Shown: in pieces, positions 11,273 to 23,535 of the stretch
Layout: the number at the start of each line of letters is the position of its first letter
Numbering within the stretch: the first letter of the stretch is position 1
Assembly: GCA_037043455.1 (NCBI GenBank)
Contig: JAWPHD010008239.1
Coordinates: 1-64,000 of the forward strand
DNA length: 64,000 bases
Direction: 5' to 3'
Origin: Cyrtodaria siliqua
Taxonomy: Eukaryota; Mollusca; Bivalvia; Adapedonta; Hiatellidae
Translations under genes and position numbers: made by a program
The notes under the pieces: generated by a model
Seen by the model: the letters and a program-made list of their open reading frames with translations, nothing else
Databases searched by the model: none
What the model was told of the DNA's origin: nothing

Positions 11273-12464
11273 TCCATCAACATGTTTAAAAGGAGTGATA
11301 TTTTGGGGTAAAATATTGCACCCTCATAATTTCGATTCTGGATCCCTCACATATTTGTGCTCTTATTCCATGTACTTTATTCCATAATGAAATTTTAGCT
11401 GCCTACATGATATTTGCACCGAAAAGTTAAAGGTAAAACAAATAAAAAACCGCGAAACCGTGTTATGGCTTGTCAAACAACATACAGCTTTTAAATATTT
11501 AATAGTTAAATAACCCGTCTGTGTTTGAAATCGCCACGCACCACACACCACCTCTTTAAAATGAGACAAAAGATAATTAGTTTGTCTCTACCATGTCTAC
11601 TATTGTATATAGTTGTCTTGCATACCGGACTACTTTCGCACTACTTTTGTGTATTCATAAAAACATAAAAACAAGCCGATGTATCGATTATATTTTCAAT
11701 ACGATTACACATGAACTTACACATTGAATTTATGTTGCTGTTTGTTTTATTTTGTGTTTAATCGGCTTTATTTTGTGTTTAATCTTTAAAAATAAAAGAC
11801 TATTAAACCGACAAGACTGCATAGTTGAGTTAATATTTATTACTAGATCTAGTCTTTTGTCTTTTTCGTGTCATCATTTCAGTGGGGGTAATCAAAACAT
11901 CTAATCATATTTGATTACATTGAAGTTATTTCCCATAGTTCGTCTGCTTGTCAAAACATCAACAATGACTTCAATGGTTACATTTAAAGTAGGCGATATT
12001 GTAAAAGTAGGTTTCCAGGATCTGTTTGATGCATATGACATGGGAACTAATGTAATCACTGATAATAATGTCGACACCACAATTAATACAGGTTTTAACA
12101 ATAAGCTATACCAGAAACATATTTTTTAGCTTGATTTACATGTAGGTCTAATGTACTGTAGATAATGATCAGTTCCGTTAAAAGTAATGCACCTAGACAA
12201 ATTGTCTAATTCCAATCTTATCGGTGTGGGTATGGCTTATTTTTTGAAAACTGCAAAATGGAAGGTTTTCAAGGAATCAATGCTTCCCACGAAACTACGG
12301 ATGGGGCCGTAAACCGGACGGTCCATTGTATCAGAGTCAATCCTTCAAAGAACAATTGGAATCTTTGCGATAGCAAGAGTGGACATGTTCCTGTATTTCA
12401 GTCTCTGGGGATACTCTAAATAACCTATAATGTGTTGATGAGCCATTACAATGTGGCTGTCTGT
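11273..12464. other. No feature recognised
   Basis: AT-rich. A 72-codon frame at 11911-12129 is overlapped by an equally long frame on the opposite strand and has no recognisable motif. Confidence 0.4.
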
Positions 12465-12818
12465 GCTATCATCATCCCGAATACAAGCCCATTAAGTATA
12501 AATATGAGTGACTCATAAAAGCAGTCGCCACGTATCCCTCATCATCCCGAATACAGGCCCATTAAGTATAAATACGAGTGCATCATAAAAGCAGTCGCCA
12601 CGTATCTCTCATCATCCCGTATACAGGCCCATTAAATATAAATACGGGCGACCCGCAAAAGAGGTCATCACGTATCCCTCATCATCCCGAATACAAGCCC
12701 ATTAATTATAAATACGAGTGACTCATAAAAGCAGTCGCCACGTATCCCTCATGATCCCAAAATACAAGCCCATTTTGTATAAATACGGGCGACCCCGTAA
12801 AAACGTTTGTCATGTATC
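12465..12818. repeat. 70-bp minisatellite, five units
   Basis: ATCATCCCGAATACA(A/G)GCCC starts at 12471, 12541, 12611, 12681 and 12751, an exact 70-bp spacing, followed by ATTAAGTATAAATACGAGTG and CGTAAAAGCAGTCGCCACGT. A diverged single unit lies at about 13105-13190. Confidence 0.93.
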
Positions 12819-13835
12819 CTGTCATAGTGTTTTTCTTCTTTATATTTGGAACATAACCCATACCGTCACAATTGTGAGTTTTAGCGCTATTTTTCATAGC
12901 ATTGAAACATTCTTAACATTTATTTATTACAGTAAAACATTTATAATATAATTGTATCATTAAACTGTTTACTGAGATCAAATGAATCATATTGTACTCA
13001 ATGTCAATATACCAAAAAACATTTTCCACAAAATTGGGAAAAAAATATATGTTTTGGCATTAGGAATATGACCGAATACGGCGATAAAAACAGCCAAAAA
13101 CCACTACAGCGCACCATCCCAAATGAGCTCATTATAGTATAAATACGTGAGAACCGTAATATCGGTCGAAACATATTACCCGAAGTCCCATCCTGCACCG
13201 CATCACCACTAATATACATTACGCGAAAACGTACATATTAACAGTCCGACATTGCTGAAATCTAGTTATGCGAAACTAGGTTAAATTTATAACAAACAGT
13301 GCTAGTTTTGATTTTTGACAAAATAATTAGAAAACGTTTGTCTGTGGCAGAGTATTCAAAATTACAGAGAATTAAATCAATTTAAATTTTTTACAGTCCA
13401 CACTCTATTGTGCCTTGCCGTATGAGAACCTACTAGCACTGAAAAATTACTATTGTATCTATAAATTAATAAATACATGTACTGTATGTACCTAAATAGT
13501 AGCGCCTTCCACAATAGAGCCACACTTTTTTTTTTTAGAAATCTTACCTTCATAGAATCCAAAAATCCCTCAAAATTCATTTTGTTTTCGATTTTTTGTA
13601 ATTTTGTAAAATGTAAAAAAAACGAGAAGGTTTTCAGTGGATCCGTGTCCTATGGACACATTTCTAGTAATTGCCTAAGTATGTTGTGGGGATGTTCGGT
13701 TGCCCTATTAATACATTGTGTCTACAGCACTTAAGACAAAATGTGCCAGTGTACAAATTGATCTTAAATTTATGAAATCTGTTATTTTGAAACTAAATAA
13801 AAAGCTTATACCAGAGTAGGGTTTAAGTAAAACAG
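12819..13835. other. Gene-free stretch
   Basis: Holds one decayed 70-bp unit (13105-13190) and otherwise AT-rich sequence with no coding signal seen. Confidence 0.45.
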
Positions 13836-14082
13836 ATTACCTTCATGGCCGAGGGGTTAACAATGTTGCGCTGTTAACCTTCTCGTCGTTCACCGCTGCG
13901 GGTTCGAATCGCACTGGGAGCTCAACTTGTAAGTGAGAATGTTTCGATTCTTACAGTACTGGCCTACCCAGTAAAGATGGGGTAGTATGCCTCTACCACA
14001 ACAATATCGACCGTCATATATGGCCTAAAATATGCTAAAAATGACTTAAAACACCATCCAAACATTAAACAAGCAAACCCTA
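13836..14082 (+). mobile_element. tRNA-derived SINE, family 1 copy c
   Basis: ATGGCCGAGGGGTTAACAATG (A box region, 13845 onward) and GCGGGTTCGAATCGC (B box, about 13898-13912), followed by the same body as the copy at 1234 including ATCGACCGTCATATATGGCC and an A-rich end. Confidence 0.87.
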
Positions 14083-15765
14083 AACAGCATGAAAATATTC
14101 TTTAAAAATATTAATATAAGAGCAAGATGACAAGGTGTAAATTAATGCAGCGGATGCTTTTGCAAAACACTAGCCACCTTTTTCTTTGCGATACTGTCAC
14201 AATCATTGAATAAGTATCACGACAGTGTGATTCTGTCTGATAGAAAATTCATCTTAGGTTTCAGCTGACACATGGTATAGATATTTAAACTAATACAAGT
14301 AAGATCCCCTCAAACGCTTTGATGTGTGGGTGTTATATGCATCATGGGCCAGCAACATATACATTTACATAGGCTTCGCGACGAAAACCAGTCACGGTTG
14401 CTCATCGACAGTGGTATCGGTTTCGCCACGAATTGTCAATTATTCTCAACGATGTCTGTTTACAAACCTGGATTTTAAATGAAAATGTAAGCATTTTGCT
14501 ATTAAGAGAGTTTTTCATGCGAAATACTTCCACATATACGCTAATATGAGTTAACTACTTATGTTTAATAAACGTGTTTTGCATAGTTTCTACATAAACC
14601 ACATTTTATGCATCAGTTTATAAAATGAAAGAATTCTTAAAAACTTCAAAACGTATAGCACGTTAATACAAAATGCTTTATCAAAACATGTATACAAAGC
14701 AGTAGAAAATAAGTATTTCATATTATTTGTCACTGGGTCAAAAAGAACTGTTTAAACAAAATGCATGTCACAGTTTCTCTCTGAAAGTGTCACGGCGTCT
14801 CGACGACAACATGTTTAATGTAACGGTTACTCAAATTACGAATTTTCAAGAGTCTAACTAGCAGATGCAAACATTATTCTCTCTGGTCTTCATCATGTGC
14901 ATAAGCAGTTAGACAATGTATCGGAAGTCACAGGGACAGGAAAAACAATAATATGGACAGTTGAATTAAATTACGAGATTAATCATAAAACATACACGGA
15001 AACGATACATAGTGTGATTCATACCAACTTTATCAGCCTACGTGCGTACACTTAGCTGCCTACTGTTCAGTAGAAGAACAATTTAAAACTATGAACACAA
15101 CCATCATTAAGGGGTGTCGTATTGCCTTTGTAAACACCATTTGTTGATATCGTCTATTCCAACAGGAGATATCACCAAATGATGTTATTAATTCCCATAC
15201 ATCATTTCATGCGGCTTGTGTAGGCTAGTGTCGAAGATGACTATTGTGACGCTTCTAAATCACATATATATTCGTCATAATCATCATATTATTTTTTTGT
15301 TTTAGCATTCCATATGCATGTTATTGTAGTGTAACCAACATACAACAAGTTTCTATTCACTGGTGTATTCGTTAAAGGGAAAAAGAGCATGAAATGAGAC
15401 ATTTGGAAATGCTCGTTTAGACTGAGACTGTTCATGAACGGTAGCGAAAAATGCTTGCTACCGTTTATGCCCTCTAGCCCCGGATTGAGCATTAAAATTA
15501 GCCTTTCGATTTATTAATCGAGTATCATTTTCACTTCAAACATCTTTGCATATATTTAAATACAATATATATTGTTCACATTTTCTTCGTTATTTTACCA
15601 TGGGATTTCATATATAACTGATGAAATATAATCAACTGTTAGTAATATGCAAAAAACAAGTTGCCTTATACTATTCTTATAATTAATATTATTGATTAAA
15701 CAAATGCATTTTTAGGTAAAACTAGAAATGCGTCCATGGGACACGGATGCCCCCACTGCAAGGAA
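14083..15765. other. Gene-free stretch
   Basis: AT-rich; one small hairpin at 15138-15184 (CACCATTTGTTGATATC against GATATCACCAAATGATG around a ~14-nt loop). Nothing else recognised. Confidence 0.45.
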
Positions 15766-15947
15766 AAGAAATATAAAAATATCGGACAGGGAAAGTAACA
15801 TTCAAGGAGGACAGTAAAACACAAAACACAGAAACAAACACGCAAACAGACAAACAAGAAGGCAAAAGCAATAATAAATGCAAACGACATCACAAACACA
15901 AAAAGGGTTGACAATAGGGCAACCGCCATGGAACGGTCAGTGGCAAA
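15766..15947 (-). mobile_element. Retroelement tail, family R copy 2
   Basis: Starts with the shared 3' terminus (AAATATCGGACAGGGAAAG on +) and is truncated after ACGGTCAGTGGCAAA, so it carries only the terminal ~180 bp. Same family as 5616-6108. Confidence 0.85.
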
Positions 15948-16899
15948 AAACAATCAGTGAAAAACGTAAAATTTGACGGAGAAGGGGCCATAACGATATG
16001 CACATCTTGACATCATAGGTAAGCACATCTTGACATCATAAGTAAGATGGACGGTAGGACGGAAGGACCGACGTTTGCCGTGTGTCCCTTTAAGGTGGAC
16101 TCATCACTTTCATCTTCCATAGATGTACTAACACCTACTTCCTCTATGCATATGGAAGACCATTCCTCAAAAGTAACCGCAATCACACTCTCAAACCTAC
16201 TGGTATCTACGATTCCCTCCATTAATCAACCCTGTAAATTGTCGTAGAAAATCCGTGACACGGCAAGGGAGAAACTTAATAAAAGTATGCCTGTTGTTGG
16301 CGTTTACTTAAAAAAAGTGTTAAACGCCGGTAATAAGTGACACATTCCATGTAGCGCATTATAGTTATAACTTACTTGTAGCTATAGTACCAACAATAAC
16401 CTGGCTTATGGAGTTTGATAATAACAAAATTGCAAGAGAGACAACTACCGTTAGTGTATATTCTGTAATGAATATACATTTTTTTTTGAGACACTGAATG
16501 CGTGCTCAGTATACTCACCTCCTTGGAAATTGAAGTTTATTCGAAATAAACAGTTAAATTAAATTTACTTTTCAACTGACATAATCAAGTGAAGGTAAAT
16601 ATAATGATTTACCACCAGTTGTTATCTACCGGATCTATCTGCCTATCTGACTATTTTCTACACTGTTTTTATACTAAATCAACATTCCAAAATAGAGTAA
16701 TGTCGCTGCCCAAATGTGAGATATGTTTTTAAATTCTGCATTTTATGCACGATTTGTATTTACACAACATGACACAAATAAATATTAGTCAGATGACTGC
16801 TTGGTTTGTGTTGCCGTCATAGGTTATGTTAGAATTACATAGGTTTGTGCAAGTCGTATTAGTCTCTCGATATTGACACGTTTACTCGCTATTCTACGG
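15948..16899. other. Gene-free stretch with a short direct duplication
   Basis: GCACATCTTGACATCATA is repeated at about 15999 and 16022. The two opposed frames at 16013-16247 have no recognisable motif. Confidence 0.45.
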
Positions 16900-17245
16900 T
16901 CTTTGATCACAGTTTCTCACACCAAAGCCGTTTATTAAAACTCTATCTAGATTTTCAGGAAACATAATCATATATATGACGTTTGCCGATTAAAGGTATG
17001 GGTTTATGCACATGTGTTTTAAAATACCCATAGTTGAATATGCTTAATATGACTTATGAGTTGGTATCTCTTAATTCGACGCTCCAGTATTGGTGTACTG
17101 GTTCAAGCCGTTTATAAAGTGTCTATAGAGTTTGGATTCTCAAAATATATAAATTAAAAATATACTTCGTCGCCAGTAGGTTTGGAAACGGTGTAAATTA
17201 TGTTGTAAAATTTGGTTGCTGCTGGCAGGAAGCTACTTTAAATAT
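16900..17245 (-). repeat. Intron-like repeat unit, reverse-oriented copy
   Basis: On the minus strand this matches, in order, blocks found at 39815-40150, 43247-43580 and 44330-44900: GTAGCT...GCCA(A)C, ACCTACTG(G/A)CGACGA, GAGAATCCAAACTCTATA, GGAGCGTCGAATTAAGAG, CCAACTCATAA and the ...GGGTATTTTAA segment. It is a dispersed, diverged member of the duplicated exon-intron unit that dominates 24-45 kb. Confidence 0.7.
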
Positions 17246-17653
17246 TGTTGGTATATATATATGGATACAGTTCTTGAAGCAGATATCATTTATCTGTCCT
17301 CCGTAATTCTTTCATTACATTACAACTGAATCATTATATTATTTTAAACAAGAAGGGGTAAAGTTCATGGTCAGTTCTTGAGATGGCCTCATATGTATTT
17401 AGTGCCACTGTTTTGCCATCAAATTGAAACATAAATCAAAAACAGCAGACGTTCGTGAGGGTTAAACATTAGGTGTATATCTCAGGAATTTAATAAGCAG
17501 CATGAACAATTTATACGAAACATCAATCTGTTCAAAATTATCAAGAGGACATAGTTTGATTTGAACGGAAATTATAGAATTATGGACTATCAACACAAGC
17601 ACACGAGTTACTGTATCCTCTCCTTTAATATTGCTTTGTGAATTTTCACAAAT
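17246..17653. other. No feature recognised
   Basis: AT-rich, nothing supported. Confidence 0.4.
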
Positions 17654-17790
17654 TTAACAATATTTTTCGCCCGACCCTAAATTTAGTTCACAGCCAAACA
17701 TCAAGGCATCCTTCTTATTGTCATTGTGACAGTCAATACCAGTAGTCTCCTCCCAAACGTTCATTGTGTAGTATGCGTCGTCGTTGGTCA
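17654..17790 (-). CDS. Possible terminal exon, unknown secreted-type protein
   Basis: On the minus strand an acceptor-like ...CATCCGACAG precedes a 45-codon open stretch (phase-1 entry) ending TAA. The peptide is rich in polar residues and has three cysteines (…GIDCHND…, …FGCELN…, and Cys just before the stop), a composition unlike the surrounding AT-rich noise. I do not recognise a family. No partner exon upstream was identified, so this could be chance or a relic. Confidence 0.22.
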
Positions 17791-19034
17791 CTGTCGGATG
17801 TATTAGTGTCTATGTTCCAACTAAAACGACTTGATATCTCTGTCTCCTTTAATGTTCTTCCTTCATCTTCTGTATCTGAAAGTTTCAATGAATTCTATTT
17901 TAAATTATAAACACGTTCACTATGATAGGCTACTGTTATAATTAATTTATGAAGAAATGTACATAGACCTATGAGCATGTATGCGTGCATTATTGAATAC
18001 ATATAGTGCACATTATTTTCAAAATAATATATACGTCACACCATTTCACTGAAGAATTTGTCATACACACCATATTGTGTAGGTAGATATTTAAAACAGC
18101 AACTTCACCCAAAATAATTCACAAACATTCCGTCGTAAAAGCTTAAAATATGCGAGCTTATACGAGCTGTTTTACCGAAAATACTAAAGTTAGGTTTCTA
18201 TATATGGCAGGAGGGTAATTATGCGCAACCCTAAACGTGGTCATACATGTAAACAGATGCTAGGACAACAACTACATTCATTTTAAGTTTGTGTTGACAT
18301 AGCAACGCCAAGTAAGATTTACTGATTCTAACAACAGTCATTGACATTTTATTGTAAGAATGTGTCACTAATCAACACCACTAGTGTGTTTTTGGACATT
18401 GGGAATGTTCTGGTAATGATACGTACCTTACCAAAATGCTATCACAAATGTGTTTCTAATTTAATTTATTTCTAAGACCCTTTTTATACAAATTGGATAT
18501 TTTAATATATATTTATATATATATATATATTAGGGCCAACATTTAAATGAACATCATTATTTTACAATTATTTGTGTACAATCTTTATAAGGACAGTGTA
18601 CGTGTAGCGTCGCCAATTTTGCCATAGACAATGGTGCTTATTGGGATTTTTAATTTTTAATTGGCTTCTTTAATATATTTCAGAAATATCAATAATCTAC
18701 GAATAAACGATGTTGTGTCTATCAGTCCAAGTTGATCCCTAAGGACGGTACTAGTTTTCATTCTGATATTATCCATTGATCACACATGAACAACTTTTCA
18801 GTCTGGCACAGCGCTTACCGAGAATGCACGTTTTATTTCAGACGTTATATTATTTATCTCGCGGAAAGAAATATGTTTTGAAAACAAATATTACCGAAAC
18901 AAATTACACATACCATTGGATGTTGTATACGGTAATTATTAAATTCCAGATTTCGTAAAGAATATTATTTCACAAAGAAATGATATAAATAGTATTTAAA
19001 TTTGACAATTTAAATACTAAGACAGAGTCGGTCT
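17791..19034. other. No feature recognised
   Basis: AT-rich; a short (TA)n at about 18510-18528. No exon or repeat partner found. Confidence 0.4.
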
Positions 19035-19148
19035 ATGTATTACACAGCGGGTTCGGGCATATGTCATTGCAACAGCGACTTGGAAGATGGACCGGAGGAT
19101 CCAACTGTGGATGAAATCAAATACGGACAGATTGGCGCTGTCGTTGAA
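19035..19148 (+). CDS. Possible exon upstream of the FReD relic
   Basis: Thirty-eight codons open from an ATG to a strong donor, GTTGAA|GTAAGT. The peptide (MYYTAGSGICHCNSDLEDG followed by an acidic stretch ending YGQIGAVVE) has two close cysteines and looks coding in composition. It lies 1.4 kb upstream of, and on the same strand as, the fibrinogen-related relic, so it may be one of that gene's N-terminal exons. Family not recognised; the start codon is arbitrary because an acceptor (…TACTAAG) may lie just upstream. Confidence 0.35.
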
Positions 19149-19204
19149 GTAAGTATTATGGCTTTGTTTATGTGTTTCAATATTTAGTTTAAACTTATTT
19201 ATTT

Positions 19205-19396
19205 TACATTAATTATAACAATATCTCTATGAACTTATGTTAATCACTCTCGGCGTCTTCCTGGGTATACCAGTACTAAGCAACTTCCGATAAAGTGTCT
19301 TGCTCAGGAACAAAACACATATGGCCATTGCGGGGATCGAACCCACGATTTTTCTAACGTGAGTCTAACGATCTACCACTAGACCACAGCGCTCAT
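19205..19396 (-). mobile_element. tRNA-derived SINE with GAGCAAGACACTTTA central motif
   Basis: On the minus strand the first ~72 nt read like a tRNA: A box TGGTCTAGTGGTAGATC and B box GGGTTCGATCCCCGC, with flanking GCGCTGTGG. It continues into CCTGAGCAAGACACTTTATC and TGCTTAGTACTGG(T)ATACCCAGG, a body of the kind found in conserved-domain animal SINEs, then an AT-rich tail. The continuing body argues against a free-standing tRNA gene. Confidence 0.78.
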
Positions 19397-20534
19397 AATA
19401 TTTGCTAGAAAGATTCTCAAGTGATGTTGTCCAAGTTTATGGAGGTCAATTGGGTTAAGGTTGTGCCTGCTTGTTTGTACAGCTCATATGCAAACGTGTC
19501 ACTTCAACTATACGATCTAGAAATACCTCAAATATATATACAGAAATGCTCTACTATTTATTTATATAATACAGACGATTATTTGTTAATAAAGCATACA
19601 CAGTCAGACGCACGGCTGCATTCCAAAACCAGCGAAGCCAGTAACTGCATGCACTTCAAGTCAAGCCAAGTAAAGCTAACAATTTAATTAAAGCGGCTGA
19701 CCTCTGGAATTGAACCTTTTGGTCTAAATTATCTTTCTAGAATAAATTACTAGTATGAGTGACAAATGCCTTGCTATCCCCGTGTCCGATATCAACGTAT
19801 GTTCCCGTTATAATATACGGAAGTAAAAAAATGGAACTTAGATTTGAAAATATGTTATCGACTTGTTTAGATCAAAAGGCACATGCTTTTTTCCTTTTTT
19901 GTGTGTGTATTTCTCCACTTCTTGGAAAACCCTCGTAAACATTGAAGCGCATACGCACGAAACATTGAGTTTTAATAATAAGAACTCAAAATCAACTTTT
20001 CCAACATTGCGTTACAGTAAGCGTTATATAAAACAAAAAATATCAGATGGAGGCGATCACGATGTAAACTATTACGTCTAACAACGGCTCTCCAAGAAAT
20101 GGAGATAATGCGGAAAGTAAGAATCTATTGATATTGAATACACCACTGTTAATATATTCATTGTTTTACAAAACATGAGTACGAGGAAGTGTGTTCGCAA
20201 AGAAATTGTGTCTGCTACTTTATTCTCTTGGTTGTGTTTGTTGCCTTCAAATGATCTCCATTATCAGGATTTATATTATTTTTTATTCCGGACTTCTATG
20301 CAACATAACAAAAACGCACGTTGGTGCCGGACGAGGGAGAAACGGAAAAAACTATCTCAACATATATTTTAGGTCTATTTTATTGGATTTGTTTGATTAA
20401 GAGACAAGCCTCTTTAAAGTAAAATTGTTACATGTATGTTTTAGCCCGGTGGCACCGATGTAGTTCATATACAATTGTCACAAAAAAGTATTAATATGTT
20501 TTACCGGAATCTCATTAGGAAGGTTTTGTACACA
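19397..20534. other. No certain feature
   Basis: Two overlapping frames (20175-20400) have no recognisable domain. An acceptor-like TATGTTTTAG at about 20435-20444 precedes a short open stretch running into the FReD relic and may be its original exon start. Confidence 0.35.
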
Positions 20535-21190
20535 AGTATGTCTTGCCATTGAAGAAATATTGCCTTGAATTGTATGAAGGAGGTCATGTGACGGATGGTG
20601 TCTACTCAATACCTCCGGTATACATTTGGTACGATATGACCAGTGGAGGCTAGACAGTGTTTTAATGACGACAGTACAGGTCTGAAGACCTTTACCGCGG
20701 ATGGTCAAACTATGTTACTGGATTTGGTAACAGGACTGGAAAATTTTGGCTTGGGCTGGGCAATATCAACTTACTGACATCTGAGTTATATAATTATATT
20801 CCCGGATACATTTGGTGACGTTACCCCAAAATCTGCCAACGAACAATATGCAACGTTCACGGTGAGCATCCCAGCCTCGAAATACCTCCTTACTGTAGAT
20901 GGTTACAAAGGCGATTGTGGATCGGACTCTTTGGTGTTTTTGGTCAATTCTACGTTCTCTACATATGACAACGACAACGATGCGTACCATCTAAACTGTG
21001 CCCAACTGTTCAGTGGTAACTGGTGGTATAGCGCTTGTCATCATAGCAATTTGAACGGCCTCTACCTTGAAGGTCCAACAGTAACATTCGCCAATGGTAT
21101 GACATGGCATAAATGTTGGGGATACCACTACTCTGTGAAAACTTCTGTCATGAAAACTAAACGCAGATGTAACATTATATATTTTATTTA
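20535..21190 (+). pseudogene. Fibrinogen-related domain (FReD) pseudogene
   Basis: Fibrinogen C-terminal domains are secreted carbohydrate-binding lectin modules, used in molluscs in FREP/ficolin-like immune proteins. The relic shows the family landmarks in order: GHVTDGVYSI, an …YDMTSGG-x-TVF segment, DLYRGWSNYVTGFGNRTGKFW with LGLGNINLLTS, then DTFGDV…YATFTVS, KYLLTVDGYKGDCGSDS, the DNDND calcium-site region and NCAQLFSGNWWYSACHHSNL with the GWWY/NLNG hallmark. It is broken: the conserved Trp after GG is TAG, TAA-TGA replaces the Gln-Arg after TVF, and there is a frameshift between about 20780 and 20805. The distal part (20805-21190) is still open and extends past the domain end into a basic tail. 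A dead or dying gene copy; a sequencing error cannot explain all three lesions. Confidence 0.9.
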
Positions 21191-21207
21191 ACTCTGAAGA
21201 TGTATTA

Positions 21208-21341
21208 GTGTATCTCTCTATACTACTACTACTACTACTACTACTGCTACTGATGCAGCTACTACTACTACTACTGCTACTGCTGCTGCTACTACTACTA
21301 CTACTACTACTACTAATACTACTACAACTACTACTACTACT

Positions 21342-21383
<42 letters not shown>

Positions 21384-21424
21384 AACTACTACTACTACTT
21401 ACTACTACTACTACTACTACTACA

Positions 21425-21461
<37 letters not shown>

Positions 21462-21462
21462 T

Positions 21463-21500
<38 letters not shown>

Positions 21501-21526
21501 ATACTGCTACTACTGCTACTACTACT

Positions 21527-21565
<39 letters not shown>

Positions 21566-21624
21566 AACTACTACTACTTATACTGCTACTACTGCTACTA
21601 CTACTTACTACTACTACTACTACA

Positions 21625-21667
<43 letters not shown>

Positions 21668-21735
21668 ATACTGCTACTACTGCTACTACTACTACTACTA
21701 CTAGTAGTAATAATAATAATAATAATAATAATAAT
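21208..21735. repeat. (ACT)n trinucleotide expansion, ~0.5 kb
   Basis: Near-continuous ACT/CTA triplets with CAACTA and ACTGCT variants. A compound motif ACTTATACTGCTACTACTGC recurs at about 21499, 21577 and 21663, so it has a higher-order period of roughly 80-90 bp. It ends in (TAG)2(TAA)n. The 194-codon frame across it (poly-Leu/Thr/Tyr) is a repeat artefact. Confidence 0.97.
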
Positions 21736-23124
21736 ATACTTGACAAAACAAGTTTAGCACGACTAGATAAAAACACATGTACATTGATATAAATGTTTCA
21801 AGCTTTTAAAAATGCTAAGAAAGGATGTGATTTTCAAAACAAGGTGACACTGTGTTCTTTTATTACTTTCTAAGCGAATTATACGTTTACCTCCCATACA
21901 ATAAAAACAACATTTTTTGTCATACAAACGTATTGCTTTGAATAAATTCATTGTTTGGCTAAGAATTTACCATTATGTCATTGTTTAAAAAACGCTCAAA
22001 TGTATTCACAAAACATTGTAATTCTCAAAAAATATCCTTCCAAATTTCGTAATTTTAAAAATACATCCAATTTTGTTGAAATGAAATCGATTTTCGATAA
22101 CCTATAAACGTACGTATGTTCCCAACATATTTTCTTTATTTTTATAAACGATTTTGTTACAAATGACTTTGTAGTATTGTTATTTGTCATGTCAATGTCA
22201 CTTTATCAATAACTCCGAACAAACCCGGCTTTGTATGTCTCGTCTATGTTATTAACCTGCACCTTTTATGTGCTAAATTTATTGTGTTCAATACTGATAT
22301 TAAATGACCGCTTTTTGACAGAGATAAATTACGGATAATTATGAGTTTCCTTCTGACCGATCTGATTCTATAATAGTCGACTGGGGAGTTATCCTGAATT
22401 GATGGTGAATGAAAAGTGTACTAGAGTTGTTCCTTTCAATAGTCGGCTCGAGGGTATCTGAAATCAGGAGTAGTATATAACACATATTCATTTAAGGAAA
22501 ATTGAAGTGTATTTCAATCCCCTTTGATTTGTAATTTGCATACAAATTAGAACGAGAACTGCGCGAATAGATTTACATTTTTTTTTTCAGTTTATTACTT
22601 TTTAATACCTTTATTTAGATGAATATGTTTTATTTGATGATTAAAACATGAACTAGATCAAAACATTAGCCTTGTATTGATCAATTTCCAATCAGATCGC
22701 GTTTTCTTTCAAGGGTAGCATGGACGAGATAAAGTATTCAAGTAGTATACCTTCAGTTTAATGTAAACAAACCCAGACACTTTTAAGTTTTAATCTATGT
22801 CTATTTGGTAAATTATCCAATTACTTCAACTATTTTGCGTCCGATTCATATAAAACGTGAAGGGTGTGATTGAGTCGCATGTTGCCTTGGATTTATACAT
22901 TGTTTATGAAAATGTTTTGGCTAGAAAACTCGATGATTTGGTCGGTTTTAAATCATAATAATAATACATATGGGGTTAATAAAGCAGCTCTACATATAAT
23001 TCAATAACAATGTACGTCATTCACAAAACAATAAATCGCCATATACAATACAATGAAAATAATAGCATATCGTTTAGTGACATTTGTTTTCTTTTGTGGA
23101 TATTTTAAAGTCGTCCATATCGAG
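21736..23124. other. No feature recognised
   Basis: AT-rich, no repeat partner or domain seen. Confidence 0.4.
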
Positions 23125-23535
23125 AGCCCCATTTTACGAAACAACTTACGACAATTGAGATTGTTAGTATATTTCTTAAATGCTTTTCTATGAATAACGC
23201 TTTACAAATAAATACATCTGATACACTACGTACAGACATAATTGTCTTCGTTGAATGCTTAGGTGCACAAAAGGTCTTTTAAAAATTCAAAATGATTATT
23301 CATTCTAGCATTCAGTGAAATATATCGCATGATTCAGGTTGGTCTATTGAATTACAAACCCCGTTTTATTGACAACTGACGACTATTTTGATCGTAAATC
23401 AAGTTCTTAAATGCTTCACTATAAACTACACTTTTCAAATAATCGTGATTTCATTTCATTTTCTTATATATTTGATATTTCTGCACTACGTGCACACGTA
23501 TTTGTCTACATTGAATGCTTTTGTAAAAAAAGTGA
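23125..23535. repeat. Diverged ~230-bp tandem duplication
   Basis: Two units (about 23125-23270 and 23355-23525) share, in order, CCCC(A/G)TTTTA, AACT(T/G)ACGAC, TTCTTAAATGCTT, TTTTCAAATAA-like, CACTACGTRCA and TTGAATGCTT. Identity is only moderate, so the duplication is old. Confidence 0.6.

Noticed and set aside
10163..11387. Two long opposed open frames (363 and 384 codons) as genes
   Set aside because: Both are explained by the stop-free 42-bp unit; no start context, domain or splice signals.
15696..15953. 85-codon membrane-like protein (also seen at 46950-47132 and 5859-6092)
   Set aside because: These frames are the 3' untranslated part of the family R retroelement; recurrence is due to the repeat, not to a gene family.
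21208..21792. 194-codon Leu/Tyr/Thr-rich protein
   Set aside because: Pure translation of the (ACT)n microsatellite.
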